Part shown: positions 1 to 6,871 of the stretch, one piece after another
Numbering within the stretch: position 1 is the first letter of the stretch
Layout: every line of letters begins with the position of its first letter
Origin: Candidatus Babeliales bacterium
GTDB taxonomy: Bacteria > Babelota > Babeliae > Babelales > Vermiphilaceae
DNA length: 11,848 nucleotides
Assembly (NCBI GenBank): GCA_020053845.1
Contig: JAGVMI010000100.1
Location: 1 to 11,848, forward strand
Direction: 5' to 3'
Position numbers and translations under genes: made by a program
The notes under the pieces: model-generated
What the model was told of the DNA's origin: nothing
What the model saw: only the letters and a program-made list of their open reading frames with translations
Databases searched by the model: none

Positions 1-112
1 CAGCTTTCAGTTGTTGATTATCCCGAGCAAGCAGCTCACTTTCAGTTCTTAACTGCTTGAAGTGATCAAGCAGCAGATTGACTTTCTGTTTTAAGACAGT
101 AAGTAACTCCAT
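1..112 (-). CDS. Coiled-coil protein, ZapB-like, N-terminal part (partial)
   Basis: The reading frame opens at an ATG whose first base is position 112 and runs off the left edge after 37 codons. A good ribosome binding site (AGGGGAG) lies about 6 bases upstream. The visible peptide starts MELLTVLKQKVNLLLDHFKQ and continues with Leu/Val heptad spacing rich in Lys, Gln and Glu, so it is predicted to be a coiled coil with no signal peptide or membrane segment. Small coiled coils of this kind resemble ZapB, which works with ZapA and FtsZ at the division septum. In other bacteria a zapA gene often lies beyond the infC-rpmI-rplT-pheST block, so the location is suggestive. The gene has its own likely promoter at 160-189. 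That it is a real coding start is fairly secure; the ZapB assignment is only a likeness, because any short coiled-coil protein would look similar and the C-terminus is missing. Confidence 0.68.
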   Translation of the reverse strand, partial: MELLTVLKQKVNLLLDHFKQLRTESELLARDNQQLKA

Positions 113-159
113 AAGCGCTCCCCTTTTTTGCAATCTCAGCGACAATCAAGTCGAGACCA

Positions 160-189
160 ATTCTAGTCAACCCGTCTTTGCCCTGTCAA
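160..189 (-). promoter_or_regulatory. Sigma-70 type promoter for the ZapB-like gene
   Basis: On the minus strand TTGACA (184-189) is followed after exactly 18 bases by TAGAAT (160-165). That is six of six and five of six matches to the vegetative consensus. Transcription would start near 153, giving a leader of about 40 bases before the ATG at 112. The -35 box lies 16 bases after the rplT stop, so the last gene of the cluster can be expressed separately from the ribosomal genes. The -35 hexamer also sits inside a short inverted repeat, CCCT-4-AGGG (181-192). Confidence 0.65.
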
Positions 190-205
190 GGGTGCTGACA
201 TACGA

Positions 206-553
206 CTAGCTTCGAGCGACGTGCGCAAGCTTTCCGAATGTTACTGGATCAAGAATAGCGATCTGGCTGAGCATCTTACGATTCAGCTGTACACCGGACT
301 TTTTAAGACCATGTATGAAGCTGTTGTATGCCAAACCATGCTCATCTGCAGCTGCATTAATGCGAGTAATAAAGAGTGCGCGCATATCGCGTTTCTTTAA
401 TTTTCTGCCTTTGAATGCAAATGCCCAAGCACGAAGAAGAGTTTCTTTTGCGCGCTTGAAGATATTTTTGCGTTGACCCCAGAAGCCCTTGGACTGTTTA
501 AGTATCCTTTTATGACGCTTCTTGGTCGCTAAACCGCGTTTAACTCGTGTCAT
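206..553 (-). CDS. rplT: Large ribosomal subunit protein bL20
   Basis: The product is 115 aa, close to the 117-118 aa usual for bL20. It begins MTRVKRGLATKKRHKRILKQ and continues with the family's very basic N-terminal arm (KGFWGQRKNIFKRAKE), then the globular part with INAAADEHGLAYNSF and LNRKMLSQIAI. bL20 binds 23S rRNA early in 50S assembly and in several bacteria also represses its own operon by binding mRNA that mimics the rRNA site. The start is supported by GAGGA 7 bases upstream of the ATG. It is the last ribosomal gene of the infC-rpmI-rplT block, but an 86-base spacer containing a hairpin and a mini-ORF separates it from rpmI, an unusually complex gap for this pair. The assignment is certain. 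Confidence 0.98.
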   Translation of the reverse strand: MTRVKRGLATKKRHKRILKQSKGFWGQRKNIFKRAKETLLRAWAFAFKGRKLKKRDMRALFITRINAAADEHGLAYNSFIHGLKKSGVQLNRKMLSQIAILDPVTFGKLAHVARS

Positions 554-556
554 GTA

Positions 557-577
557 TTATCCTCGAAACAAACACAT
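557..577 (-). CDS. Possible six-codon leader ORF before rplT
   Basis: A minus-strand ATG at 577 opens a six-codon frame (MCLFRG) that stops at 557, 3 bases before the rplT ATG at 553. A strong AAGGAG (589-594) lies 11 bases upstream, slightly far for a ribosome binding site. The frame overlaps the rplT ribosome binding site, so its translation could influence access to rplT. It may equally be chance; nothing but position and the upstream purine motif supports it. Confidence 0.25.
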   Translation of the reverse strand: MCLFRG

Positions 578-579
578 AA

Positions 580-615
580 AGACACCGTCTCCTTTTATAT
601 ATGGGTCCAGTGTCT
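580..615 (-). promoter_or_regulatory. Stem-loop in the rpmI-rplT spacer
   Basis: On the minus-strand RNA AGACACTG (608-615) can pair with CGGUGUCU (580-587), giving 8 bp including one G-U pair. The 20-base loop (588-607) carries AAGGAG (589-594). The stem lies just ahead of the rplT start region. It could control rplT translation, for example by binding L20, but this is inferred from position and from known L20 autoregulation elsewhere. Confidence 0.4.
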
Positions 616-639
616 GCTGATTAAAATATAATTAAATTT

Positions 640-837
640 TTAGTAAGGAAGCAGGCGAGCAATATGATGCATATCTGCAGAGCTGATATATGCTCCCTTG
701 CGCAATGAGCGTTTACGCTTTGCGCTCTTCTTGGTAAGAAGATGGCGTCTATAACCCTGAGCTCTTTTAATTTTAGAGCCACCGCCTACTTTTTTGAACC
801 GCTTCTTCGCAGCGGATTTTGTTTTCATCTTTGGCAT
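640..837 (-). CDS. rpmI: Large ribosomal subunit protein bL35
   Basis: The 65-aa product is the standard length for bL35 and starts with the hallmark MPKMKTKSAAKKRFKKVGGG. It ends with the conserved RKGAYISSADMHHIARLLPY. The protein is a small basic 50S component. It starts 11 bases after the infC stop, so the two genes are almost certainly co-transcribed and probably translationally coupled; the ribosome binding site is weak (ACGGA), which fits coupling. The order infC-rpmI-rplT is the one conserved across most bacteria. The assignment is certain. Confidence 0.98.
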   Translation of the reverse strand: MPKMKTKSAAKKRFKKVGGGSKIKRAQGYRRHLLTKKSAKRKRSLRKGAYISSADMHHIARLLPY

Positions 838-848
838 ATACTATCCGT

Positions 849-1409
849 TCACTTAGAAGATTTAAGGAAATAAACGCGGGACCATGCTTGTCCCATTCTA
901 GAGTCGCCCTCATGAGCGAGACTTTTTGCAAATCCCAGATCATGAAAGGTTTGTTCAACTCGCTGGAAGATCTCGCTACCACGTTCCTCTTTGGAAACAT
1001 TTTCTCGGCCGCGAAAGCAAAGAGTAATTTTTACTCGCTTGCCATCTTCAAGGAATTGGGTGGCCTGTTTCATCTTTGTTTGATAATCATGCTCACCAAT
1101 CTTAGGGCGAATCTTAATTTCTTTAACTTCGATAACTCGTTGATGCTTCTTTGCTTCTGTCTTCTTTTTCTTGCGCTCATAGAGTTCCTTGCCAAAATCC
1201 ATGATTTTGACAACGGGAACACCCATGCTGCCTGTTTCAGAAAGAAGTACCAAATCCAGGCTGGCTTCTTCAGCCATGCGAAGCGCCTCATAGCGAGATT
1301 TAACGCCAAGGTTAGCACCATCAAGGGTGATCACCTGCATTGTAGCCGCGCGTATTTTTTCATTAATGAGGGGCGCATTATCTTTGCGCTGATCTTTCAA
1401 GTCTTTCAA
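849..1409 (-). CDS. infC: Translation initiation factor IF-3
   Basis: The 186-aa product matches bacterial IF-3 along its length: the N-terminal domain (NAPLINEKIRA, YEALRMAEEASLDLVLLS, then VPVVKIMDFGK), the Lys-rich linker (KKKKTEAKKHQRV), and the C-terminal domain (VKEIKIRPKIGEHDYQTK, KITLCFRGRE). IF-3 binds the 30S subunit, prevents premature 50S joining and checks start-codon pairing. No ATG is available upstream of the conserved core; the best start is a TTG at 1409, 8 bases after the recA stop, with AAGGA in the last codons of recA 11 bases upstream. An in-frame ATT (1416-1418) overlapping the recA stop is a poorer alternative because it is only 2 bases from that site. Non-AUG starts are known for infC (AUU in E. 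coli), where they allow autoregulation. The C-terminal end (GDSRMGQAWSRVYFLKSSK) is more diverged than the rest. Confidence 0.96.
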   Translation of the reverse strand: MKDLKDQRKDNAPLINEKIRAATMQVITLDGANLGVKSRYEALRMAEEASLDLVLLSETGSMGVPVVKIMDFGKELYERKKKKTEAKKHQRVIEVKEIKIRPKIGEHDYQTKMKQATQFLEDGKRVKITLCFRGRENVSKEERGSEIFQRVEQTFHDLGFAKSLAHEGDSRMGQAWSRVYFLKSSK

Positions 1410-1417
1410 GGCTCTAA

Positions 1418-2530
1418 TTATCCTTCGTCTGAGAATAACTCTGTTTCTGAACTATGGGCATTACCATTTGCTGCGTGCTCTTGCAGTGCAATACACTCTT
1501 CAACGCGAGTACGCACTTTCTGAGCCAAAGCTTTGTCGCCCTTGAGAAGCTCGAGTGCCTGTTCACGGCCCTGAGCAACATTCGTACCTTCAAGAGCAAG
1601 CCAGGATCCAGACTTGGTGATAACACCATAGTGGAGTGCCGCATCAAGAAGATCGAGCTCTTTGCTGATGCCTTCGTTGAAAAGAAGGTCAACTTCAACT
1701 TTTTTAAACGGTGGCGCAACCTTATTTTTCACGATCTTCACCGATATACGGTTTCCGATCTGGGTCTCATTTTTCTTGAGACTTGCTATGCGCCTTACGT
1801 CAACGCGTATGGATGCATAGAATTTAAGTGCGTTGCCACCAGTTGTGGTTTCTTTATTCGCAAACGGCATTGCTCCGATATTTTGCCTGATCTGGTTGAT
1901 AAATATGAGCACCGTTTTTGACTTATGGACCACGGGAGTCAATTTTCGCAGTGCCTGTGACATAAGGCGTGCCTGAAGACCCATATGGGAATCGCCCATA
2001 TCACCTTCGAGTTCTGCCTTGGGCACAAGTGCCGCTACTGAGTCGATTACGATAATATCAATAGCTCCCGATCGGACAAGCATCTCAGCAATATCAAGCG
2101 CCTGCTCGCCATAGTCCGGTTGAGAGATTATGAGCTCGTCGGTATTAATACCAAGGCGAGCTGCATGGCTAGGATCAAGGGCATGCTCTGCGTCTATAAA
2201 AGCGCAGATACCGCCTGATTTTTGAGCCTGGGCAATCGCGTGCATAGCAAGCGTGGTTTTACCCGAAGCTTCTGGCCCGAATATTTCTATAATACGGCCA
2301 GCCGGAAATCCTCCAACTCCCAAGGCCTGGTCAATCAGTATTGAGCCAGTTGAAAGCGCCTCAATCTTGGATCGTGTTGACTGTCCAAGCATCATGACAG
2401 CGCCATTTCCATGGGCTTTATCAATCTGAGCAAAAGTGACCTCGAGGGCCTTCTTTTTGAAGGCTAGATCTTGATCCTGGCCGCCAATGCCGGCACGGTT
2501 CTTGATGTTTCCCTTGGTGTCATTTTTCAT
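1418..2530 (-). CDS. recA: Recombinase RecA
   Basis: The 370-aa protein is full-length RecA. After an N-terminal extension of about 25 residues come the Walker A motif GPEASGKT (about 85-92, with Ala where Ser is most common), the AEHALDP segment (about 114-120), Walker [11 protein letters not shown] (about 159-168), loop L1 ([10 protein letters not shown]) and loop L2 with [14 protein letters not shown] (about 227-240). It forms ATP-dependent filaments on single-stranded DNA for homologous strand exchange and, where LexA exists, triggers its cleavage. Its ATG overlaps the stop of the upstream PpiD-like gene (ATGA at 2527-2530), so translation is probably coupled. No separate promoter or SOS box is visible upstream, because that DNA codes for the preceding protein. 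The TAA stop lies 8 bases before infC. The acidic C-terminal tail (ETELFSDEG) is typical of the family. Confidence 0.98.
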   Translation of the reverse strand: MKNDTKGNIKNRAGIGGQDQDLAFKKKALEVTFAQIDKAHGNGAVMMLGQSTRSKIEALSTGSILIDQALGVGGFPAGRIIEIFGPEASGKTTLAMHAIAQAQKSGGICAFIDAEHALDPSHAARLGINTDELIISQPDYGEQALDIAEMLVRSGAIDIIVIDSVAALVPKAELEGDMGDSHMGLQARLMSQALRKLTPVVHKSKTVLIFINQIRQNIGAMPFANKETTTGGNALKFYASIRVDVRRIASLKKNETQIGNRISVKIVKNKVAPPFKKVEVDLLFNEGISKELDLLDAALHYGVITKSGSWLALEGTNVAQGREQALELLKGDKALAQKVRTRVEECIALQEHAANGNAHSSETELFSDEG

Positions 2531-4509
2531 ATTGAATAATCTTCGTTAGAAGGTGCCATTGAATCATTTGTTTCTATTGTAGCATTTCTGTATAGAGACG
2601 CAACAAAGCCATCGACAAGTGCCCTTGATCGCTCGTTATCAAGCTCGGCCCTTACCGTGGTCTTCTGGCTGTCTGAAGCCCCTTGTACAAGAGTCTCTAT
2701 ATCGTCAAGGCGCACTAAAACGCCGGTAGCATCGTGCACCGCTGTTGCCATAGAGCCAACTTTTTCAAGCTGAAACAAGAGGTCTTGGGTGATGCCTTTT
2801 TCATTCAATTCTTTGAGTGCGTCTGAGCTGTCTTTGGAGATGAGATCGGTCCTCATGAGCTGCGCATTATAGCGAGCGGCAATCTCGGTTACCGGAAGTA
2901 TACGAGCATCTTGGCGAGCTTCCTCAACGGCTTTTTTGTGAGCACGCTCAGCACGGTACATCACTAAATCATTACGCACCGTATCCACAATAGCTTCAAG
3001 TGACGGCAGATAACGCTCTTCCACACGAGTAAGCATGAGCGCTACTCCCTCGCCTTGCTCGGCGTAGAATCCTACATTGCCTTGCGAGAGCCTAAACAGT
3101 TCCACCATATGCTTTGAGCTATCTTTTGGCTGTGCAGTAATTATCGCAGCGACACCGCCTTTTTGTATCATCATGCTATGAATTGCCTGCTCGTCGAGCT
3201 CTTGAGCAGCTTGCGTCATGCGTTTCATCTCATCAAGAAATTCTTGCTTGAACGCATGATTGGTCAGTTGCGCTCTAATTTCTTCGCGCACTGATTCAAA
3301 AGGCTTGTAAACTTGTAGCTTTTTTGCTTCACGTTTCAGTATGAAGAAGGTATTTGCACCCTCAATGATAGCGGAGATATCACCATCATGAGCGAGCAGA
3401 AACGCAGCGCGTTCCATCACCTTATCATGCTCTCCGCGAGCAAAGAACGGCATGAGTCCACCATCGCTTGCGAATTCATTCTGTGAAATCTCACGCGCAA
3501 CCTGAGCAAATTTTTCAGGTTCTTGAGTAACTTGTGCATGCGCTTGTTCTATTTGAGCACGCGCAGTAAATTTGCTCAACTCATCATTGTAAGATAATGC
3601 TATTATGCGAACCTGAACTTTGGTTGGTTCATTGACGTAGAGCTTTGACTTATTTTCTTCGTAAAATGAGCGAACCTTTTCTTCAGAAACGGACGTAGCA
3701 AAAGATGCTGGAGAGAAAGTCCACATGACGCCGGCTCTTTTTTCTGGAGTCCAGTAACGCTTAAGTTGCTTGTTTTGTACATCAAAGAATTCTTGCAGTT
3801 CTTGCTGCGTTATTGTTTGCTCTTGCTCATGCTGGATGTATTGCTCAAGCGGAAAGGTAAGTATAGAAAAGCGGCGCGCGGGAACTGTTGCCATGTAACG
3901 CTGTTGCACGACAAAATCAGGCACATACGAACAGAGCATAAGGAGCTCGAGCATAATACGCTGTGCAAGAACACGCTCAATCTTTCTTTCAAAAAGATGT
4001 GTTGGCAAGCCTTGCTTTGCAAGAACATCCCGCAACAAGCGAGGATTTATAGATCCATCTTGGTCGTATACGTAAGGTGGCACAAGCGCACCAAGATCAC
4101 GCGCTACGAATGATGGGTCATGTAATTTTTCATTAATAAAGTCAGGACTAATGTGCAGTCCTACCGCATTAGCAGATTGATCTATTACTTCTTCACGAAT
4201 CATAGATTCAAATGCAAGTGCACGTGGATCGGGGGATAGCCCCATAGAGTATAGTAATGCATCAGCATATTGGCCGTACTGAGCGCGCAAGCGGGTAAGC
4301 AGATCTTTCTTATCGCTAATTTCGCGCATGAATTCAGTGCGAGAGATTTCGAATCCATTTACTTTGATTGCCCAGGGACCTCCTGAAGACCAAACATTTC
4401 TCAATAGTGCGGGAATTACGGAGAAACCGCCGCAAACGGAGATAACGGTAACCCAAAGAATGGTTTTAAATACAGGATTTTTGAGCTGCTGTCTGATGTC
4501 TGATATCAT
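2527..4509 (-). CDS. PpiD/SurA-like membrane-anchored peptidyl-prolyl isomerase
   Basis: The 660-aa product has the layout of PpiD (about 620 aa in E. coli). A short cytoplasmic N-terminus ([15 protein letters not shown]) is followed by one membrane anchor at about 14-36 and then [15 protein letters not shown], which starts the SurA_N-type chaperone region (about 48-200). A parvulin-type (PPIC) domain at about 297-395 contains [28 protein letters not shown] and FILKREAKK. The C-terminal third is helical with charged repeats. Such proteins sit in the inner membrane facing the periplasm and assist folding of secreted proteins leaving the Sec translocon. Whether this parvulin domain is active cannot be told; PpiD of E. 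coli has little isomerase activity. The start is supported by AAAGGAAGG 8 bases upstream, which would lie in the loop of a small hairpin. The gene begins 36 bases after the SPOR gene and ends overlapping recA. Confidence 0.9.
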   Translation of the reverse strand: MISDIRQQLKNPVFKTILWVTVISVCGGFSVIPALLRNVWSSGGPWAIKVNGFEISRTEFMREISDKKDLLTRLRAQYGQYADALLYSMGLSPDPRALAFESMIREEVIDQSANAVGLHISPDFINEKLHDPSFVARDLGALVPPYVYDQDGSINPRLLRDVLAKQGLPTHLFERKIERVLAQRIMLELLMLCSYVPDFVVQQRYMATVPARRFSILTFPLEQYIQHEQEQTITQQELQEFFDVQNKQLKRYWTPEKRAGVMWTFSPASFATSVSEEKVRSFYEENKSKLYVNEPTKVQVRIIALSYNDELSKFTARAQIEQAHAQVTQEPEKFAQVAREISQNEFASDGGLMPFFARGEHDKVMERAAFLLAHDGDISAIIEGANTFFILKREAKKLQVYKPFESVREEIRAQLTNHAFKQEFLDEMKRMTQAAQELDEQAIHSMMIQKGGVAAIITAQPKDSSKHMVELFRLSQGNVGFYAEQGEGVALMLTRVEERYLPSLEAIVDTVRNDLVMYRAERAHKKAVEEARQDARILPVTEIAARYNAQLMRTDLISKDSSDALKELNEKGITQDLLFQLEKVGSMATAVHDATGVLVRLDDIETLVQGASDSQKTTVRAELDNERSRALVDGFVASLYRNATIETNDSMAPSNEDYSI

Positions 4510-4510
4510 G

Positions 4511-4536
4511 CGTGCTGCCTTCCTTTGATTAGCACG
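4511..4536 (-). promoter_or_regulatory. Hairpin presenting the ribosome binding site of the PpiD-like gene
   Basis: On the minus-strand RNA CGUGCU (4531-4536) pairs with AGCACG (4511-4516), a perfect 6-bp stem whose 14-base loop contains the AGGAAGG ribosome binding site. The 3' arm ends one base before the ATG. The 5' arm overlaps a perfect 8-bp palindrome, GCACGTGC (4532-4539), allowing alternative pairing. The structure could hold the site open or tune initiation. Confidence 0.35.
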
Positions 4537-4545
4537 TGCAATTAT

Positions 4546-5172
4546 CTAGCAGGTGACTATACGGGTGTCTTTAAGTTTCTCTTCTCTAGCAATTCTGTCA
4601 ACCAGTCTTTCAAGCGTTTCACGTGAAACAAACCTATCGGTGACGACTTGATACCAATATACTTTGCGTCCCTTTGCTGTTTTACTTAGGCGCTTTTTGA
4701 CGTTGGTATTAATTGCTTTTTTCTGGAGTGATTGAGCAAACTTTTCAGCCGCTTTTTGTGTACCAAAACCTATAAGTTCAGCATAATACTCGCGCAAAGG
4801 AGTATTTATGGGTAGAGCAATGGTTGCAGACTCAGTCGCACCAGCATTTTTCTCTGCACAAGTAGGCTGGGGAATGCTTACTGCAGGTGTTGGCTGATTT
4901 TCAAGCTGAGTGGTTACCTCTTTTTCAGGCTCGTAGAGTGTACACAGCGAGGAGTACACTTGGTCGGCAAATGATTCTTGATGGAATTGGGCAGAAAACT
5001 CTTCAACTGTGTGTCGCTTACCGGTGAAGTATCCGGAAATAAATCCGCAAAAGAAAAGGAATAAGACGCTTGCTGTTGCAAAACTCGCTTGGCGGTGCGT
5101 CATGAAAAAACCAGCAGTTGATTGACATCGGCATAATGGTGCCGTGTTATTGGGGGTATTGTGCTCAAACAT
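4546..5172 (-). CDS. SPOR-domain membrane protein
   Basis: The product is 208 aa. A cytoplasmic N-terminus of about 29 residues is followed by one hydrophobic segment (about 30-49, SFATASVLFLFFCGFISGYF), then a Glu/Pro/Thr-rich linker. The C-terminal domain (about 128-208) begins YYAELIGFGTQKAAEKFAQS and continues with YWYQVVTDRF and RETLERLVDRIA. That fold pattern of two beta-alpha units is typical of SPOR domains, which bind denuded peptidoglycan at the division site (as in FtsN and DedD). The first ATG is preferred because AAGGAG lies 4 bases upstream, overlapping the miaA stop; a second in-frame ATG at residue 24 has no such site. It follows miaA by 8 bases. The role in septal wall remodelling is inferred from family and topology; the domain is diverged and was recognised by eye only. 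Confidence 0.72.
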   Translation of the reverse strand: MFEHNTPNNTAPLCRCQSTAGFFMTHRQASFATASVLFLFFCGFISGYFTGKRHTVEEFSAQFHQESFADQVYSSLCTLYEPEKEVTTQLENQPTPAVSIPQPTCAEKNAGATESATIALPINTPLREYYAELIGFGTQKAAEKFAQSLQKKAINTNVKKRLSKTAKGRKVYWYQVVTDRFVSRETLERLVDRIAREEKLKDTRIVTC

Positions 5173-5180
5173 AACACTCC

Positions 5181-6137
5181 TTAGATAACGTACTGCTGCT
5201 TTTCTATACGATACAGTAGTGACTCAATATAGCGATCTGTGGGCGTATGCGTCAAGTTGACTGTTGCTAGTTCAACGGCAGGATGATGCGCCTGGTGGCG
5301 CGCTTCTATGGATCGCTTGAGCATATTCCAAAAGGTAAACTGCCGTTTTGCATAGTGGCGCGTTTCTTGCTGAATGATCTGTGTCGTTTTGCTAAGATCA
5401 AGATTATTTTCAAGATGGTGCAATATCTCTGGATACCCGATGAGTGCTTTTGTCTTGAGAAACGCTTCCCATGCCGTGGATCTGAGCGCAGCTACTTCTT
5501 CGATCCACCCATTTTTGAGCATATGGATCGTTCTTTCATCAATGCGCGCGTACAATTGGGCACGATCTCGCGCAACAAAAATGACGCGATATGGGCAAAC
5601 CGGCTCATACTGCAATATGCGCTGGGAAGGCTTCTCGCCAGTCTTGTGCCATATCTCCAGAGCGCGTTTAATACGATAGGTATCACTTGTATGTATAGCT
5701 TGAGCTCGTTGCGCATCGATATCGTAGAGAATATCCCACCATGCAGCATCTGTACCGTAGAGCGCTTCAAGATCACAGGTTATGTTAGGCTCGGCAAGAG
5801 GTGGAAAAAGAAACGACTTCAGGTAAAATCCTGATCCGCCAACAACAACCGGCATACGTCCCCTACTCCAGACCCCTTGAAGTGTAGCAGTGAGTAGTGC
5901 ACGATAGTCGCTCACGGTAAGGTTGCGCGGTTGATCAATAATATCAAAAAGATGGTGCGGGGCTGTCTCAGCTCTCCAATTGGGTTTTGCAGTTCCAATA
6001 GTAATGGGAGTATAGAACTGCCCCACATCCATATTAATGATCTCTACAGGCGTGTGCTGCGCAAGTAAGATCGCCAGATCGCTTTTGCCGACTCCGGTTG
6101 GACCATATATAAAGATAACAGAAGGTGTAGTAGTCAT
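5181..6137 (-). CDS. miaA: tRNA dimethylallyltransferase MiaA
   Basis: The 318-aa enzyme transfers a dimethylallyl group to N6 of A37 next to the anticodon in tRNAs reading codons that begin with U. The sequence shows the P-loop YGPTGVGKSDLA (about 11-22), NMDVGQFY followed by IGTAKP (about 35-52), HHLFDIID (about 61-68), VVVGGSGFYLKSFL (about 97-110), YRIKRALEIWHKTGEKPS, a GYPEI segment and the closing ETRHYAKRQFTFW, all in MiaA order. In the DSxQxY substrate motif the Ser position is Val (D-V-G-Q-F-Y), while Asp, Gln and Tyr are kept. The frame is open upstream to a GTG at 6227, but that would run into carD and lacks a ribosome binding site. The ATG at 6137, just before the P-loop strand and 34 bases after the carD stop, is the better start, though its own site is weak. 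It sits between carD and the SPOR gene. Confidence 0.95.
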   Translation of the reverse strand: MTTTPSVIFIYGPTGVGKSDLAILLAQHTPVEIINMDVGQFYTPITIGTAKPNWRAETAPHHLFDIIDQPRNLTVSDYRALLTATLQGVWSRGRMPVVVGGSGFYLKSFLFPPLAEPNITCDLEALYGTDAAWWDILYDIDAQRAQAIHTSDTYRIKRALEIWHKTGEKPSQRILQYEPVCPYRVIFVARDRAQLYARIDERTIHMLKNGWIEEVAALRSTAWEAFLKTKALIGYPEILHHLENNLDLSKTTQIIQQETRHYAKRQFTFWNMLKRSIEARHQAHHPAVELATVNLTHTPTDRYIESLLYRIEKQQYVI

Positions 6138-6171
6138 GTGCCGCTTTAGTGGTGCCAAGCATGAATCGTTA

Positions 6172-6726
6172 TTACAATGAGTTGAACCCCTCCATGTCGA
6201 TTTTTGGGTGCTTGCTTGGCTTTGCACGAAGTTGGTTCACGAAAGATCTTAAAAGCAGTTGTGCTTCCTCTTCAGAAACACTGTATACTAGGGCAATTTC
6301 TTCGACAAGAAGCATTTCAGTTTGTTGCAGAAGACTTTTTTCTCCGAAAGAAAGCCCTTTATAACGCTCAAGAGCCTTGAGGTCGCGATATATCTGGCCA
6401 ATCTCAGCAAGATTTCCAGTCCTAATCTTACTTTGGTACTCTTTATTCCGCTTGTTCCAGTTAGTGGTAACTGCATCTGCATGGGTGAGGGGTTCTGTTG
6501 GTTCTGCAAGTAGCTTGAATACCGCATCGACAGTATTGCGAGCGCTGAGCTGACGAATGCCAACCATAGAGGCATTGGCAACAGGAACCAAGATGGTCAT
6601 TTGCTTGCTCAGAAAAGTAAGCTCAAAGAAATCGGTAACGTGCCCGCCAACACGTCGAGAAAATATGCGACTTACGCGCGCAACACCATGTCCGGCATAT
6701 ACCACCAGATCGTTGAGGTAAAACAT
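6172..6726 (-). CDS. carD: CarD-family transcription regulator
   Basis: The 184-aa protein has the N-terminal RNA polymerase interaction domain (MFYLNDLVVYAGHGVARVSR, then MTILVPVANASMVGIRQL at about 43-60) and the helical C-terminal domain with TTNWNKRNKEYQSKIRTGNL (about 88-105) and LERYKGLSFGEKSLL. Trp90 in NWNKR corresponds to the fork-junction Trp of mycobacterial CarD, which wedges into the upstream edge of the melted promoter. CarD proteins bind the beta subunit and alter open-complex stability, especially at ribosomal promoters. The start at 6726 is chosen because AAAGGAGA lies 4-5 bases upstream; a longer frame back to 6783 is open but adds no conserved sequence. It is the first gene of the leftward cluster, so a transcription regulator heads an operon that includes translation genes. 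The C-terminal tail beyond about residue 165 is not conserved. Confidence 0.93.
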   Translation of the reverse strand: MFYLNDLVVYAGHGVARVSRIFSRRVGGHVTDFFELTFLSKQMTILVPVANASMVGIRQLSARNTVDAVFKLLAEPTEPLTHADAVTTNWNKRNKEYQSKIRTGNLAEIGQIYRDLKALERYKGLSFGEKSLLQQTEMLLVEEIALVYSVSEEEAQLLLRSFVNQLRAKPSKHPKIDMEGFNSL

Positions 6727-6855
6727 CGACTCTCCTTTCCATTCCATAGCGCGAAGGAAAGCAAAGCTTGAGTGCCCCATCAACCTTTACCCGCTTACCT
6801 CAGGGTACCACGAAAGTGCGGGAATGAAAAACGGCGACACACATAAAATTTAGAG

Positions 6856-6861
6856 TATACT
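6856..6861 (+). promoter_or_regulatory. Promoter -10 box for the first flippase-like gene
   Basis: TATACT (6856-6861) lies 16 bases after GCGACA (6834-6839), which matches TTGACA at four of six positions. The start of transcription would fall near 6868, only about 4 bases ahead of the ATG at 6872. No ribosome binding site lies in between, so the mRNA would be nearly leaderless. The box is part of a perfect palindrome, AGTATACT (6854-6861), so it could also act in the other direction, toward carD. The remainder of the divergent gap (6727-6871) holds a 5-bp inverted repeat (CCCGC 6790-6794 with GCGGG 6818-6822) around GGTACC, and no clear carD promoter. Confidence 0.45.
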
Positions 6862-6871
6862 AACAAGTACT

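Noticed and set aside
181..192. CCCT-4-AGGG after rplT as a transcription terminator
   Set aside because: The stem is only 4 bp, no U-run follows on the minus strand, and the bases belong to the -35 box of the next promoter.
819..1523. A 234-codon plus-strand open frame opposite infC and rpmI
   Set aside because: It lies antisense to two certain genes with conserved proteins, has no recognisable product and no ribosome binding site; it is a shadow of the infC codon pattern.
5283..5834. A 183-codon plus-strand open frame opposite miaA
   Set aside because: It is antisense to a well-conserved enzyme and its translation resembles no family; it is best explained as a by-product of miaA codon use.
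6138..6227. Extended miaA start at GTG 6227 (30 extra residues)
   Set aside because: It would overlap the end of carD, has no ribosome binding site, and MiaA proteins begin only a few residues before the P-loop, as with the ATG at 6137.
6281..6290. CTGTATACTA resembling half of an SOS (LexA) box
   Set aside because: It is inside the carD coding sequence, lacks the matching second half, and is not near a promoter.
6727..6783. Extended carD start at 6783 (19 extra residues)
   Set aside because: The ATG at 6726 has an excellent ribosome binding site and starts exactly where CarD proteins usually begin.
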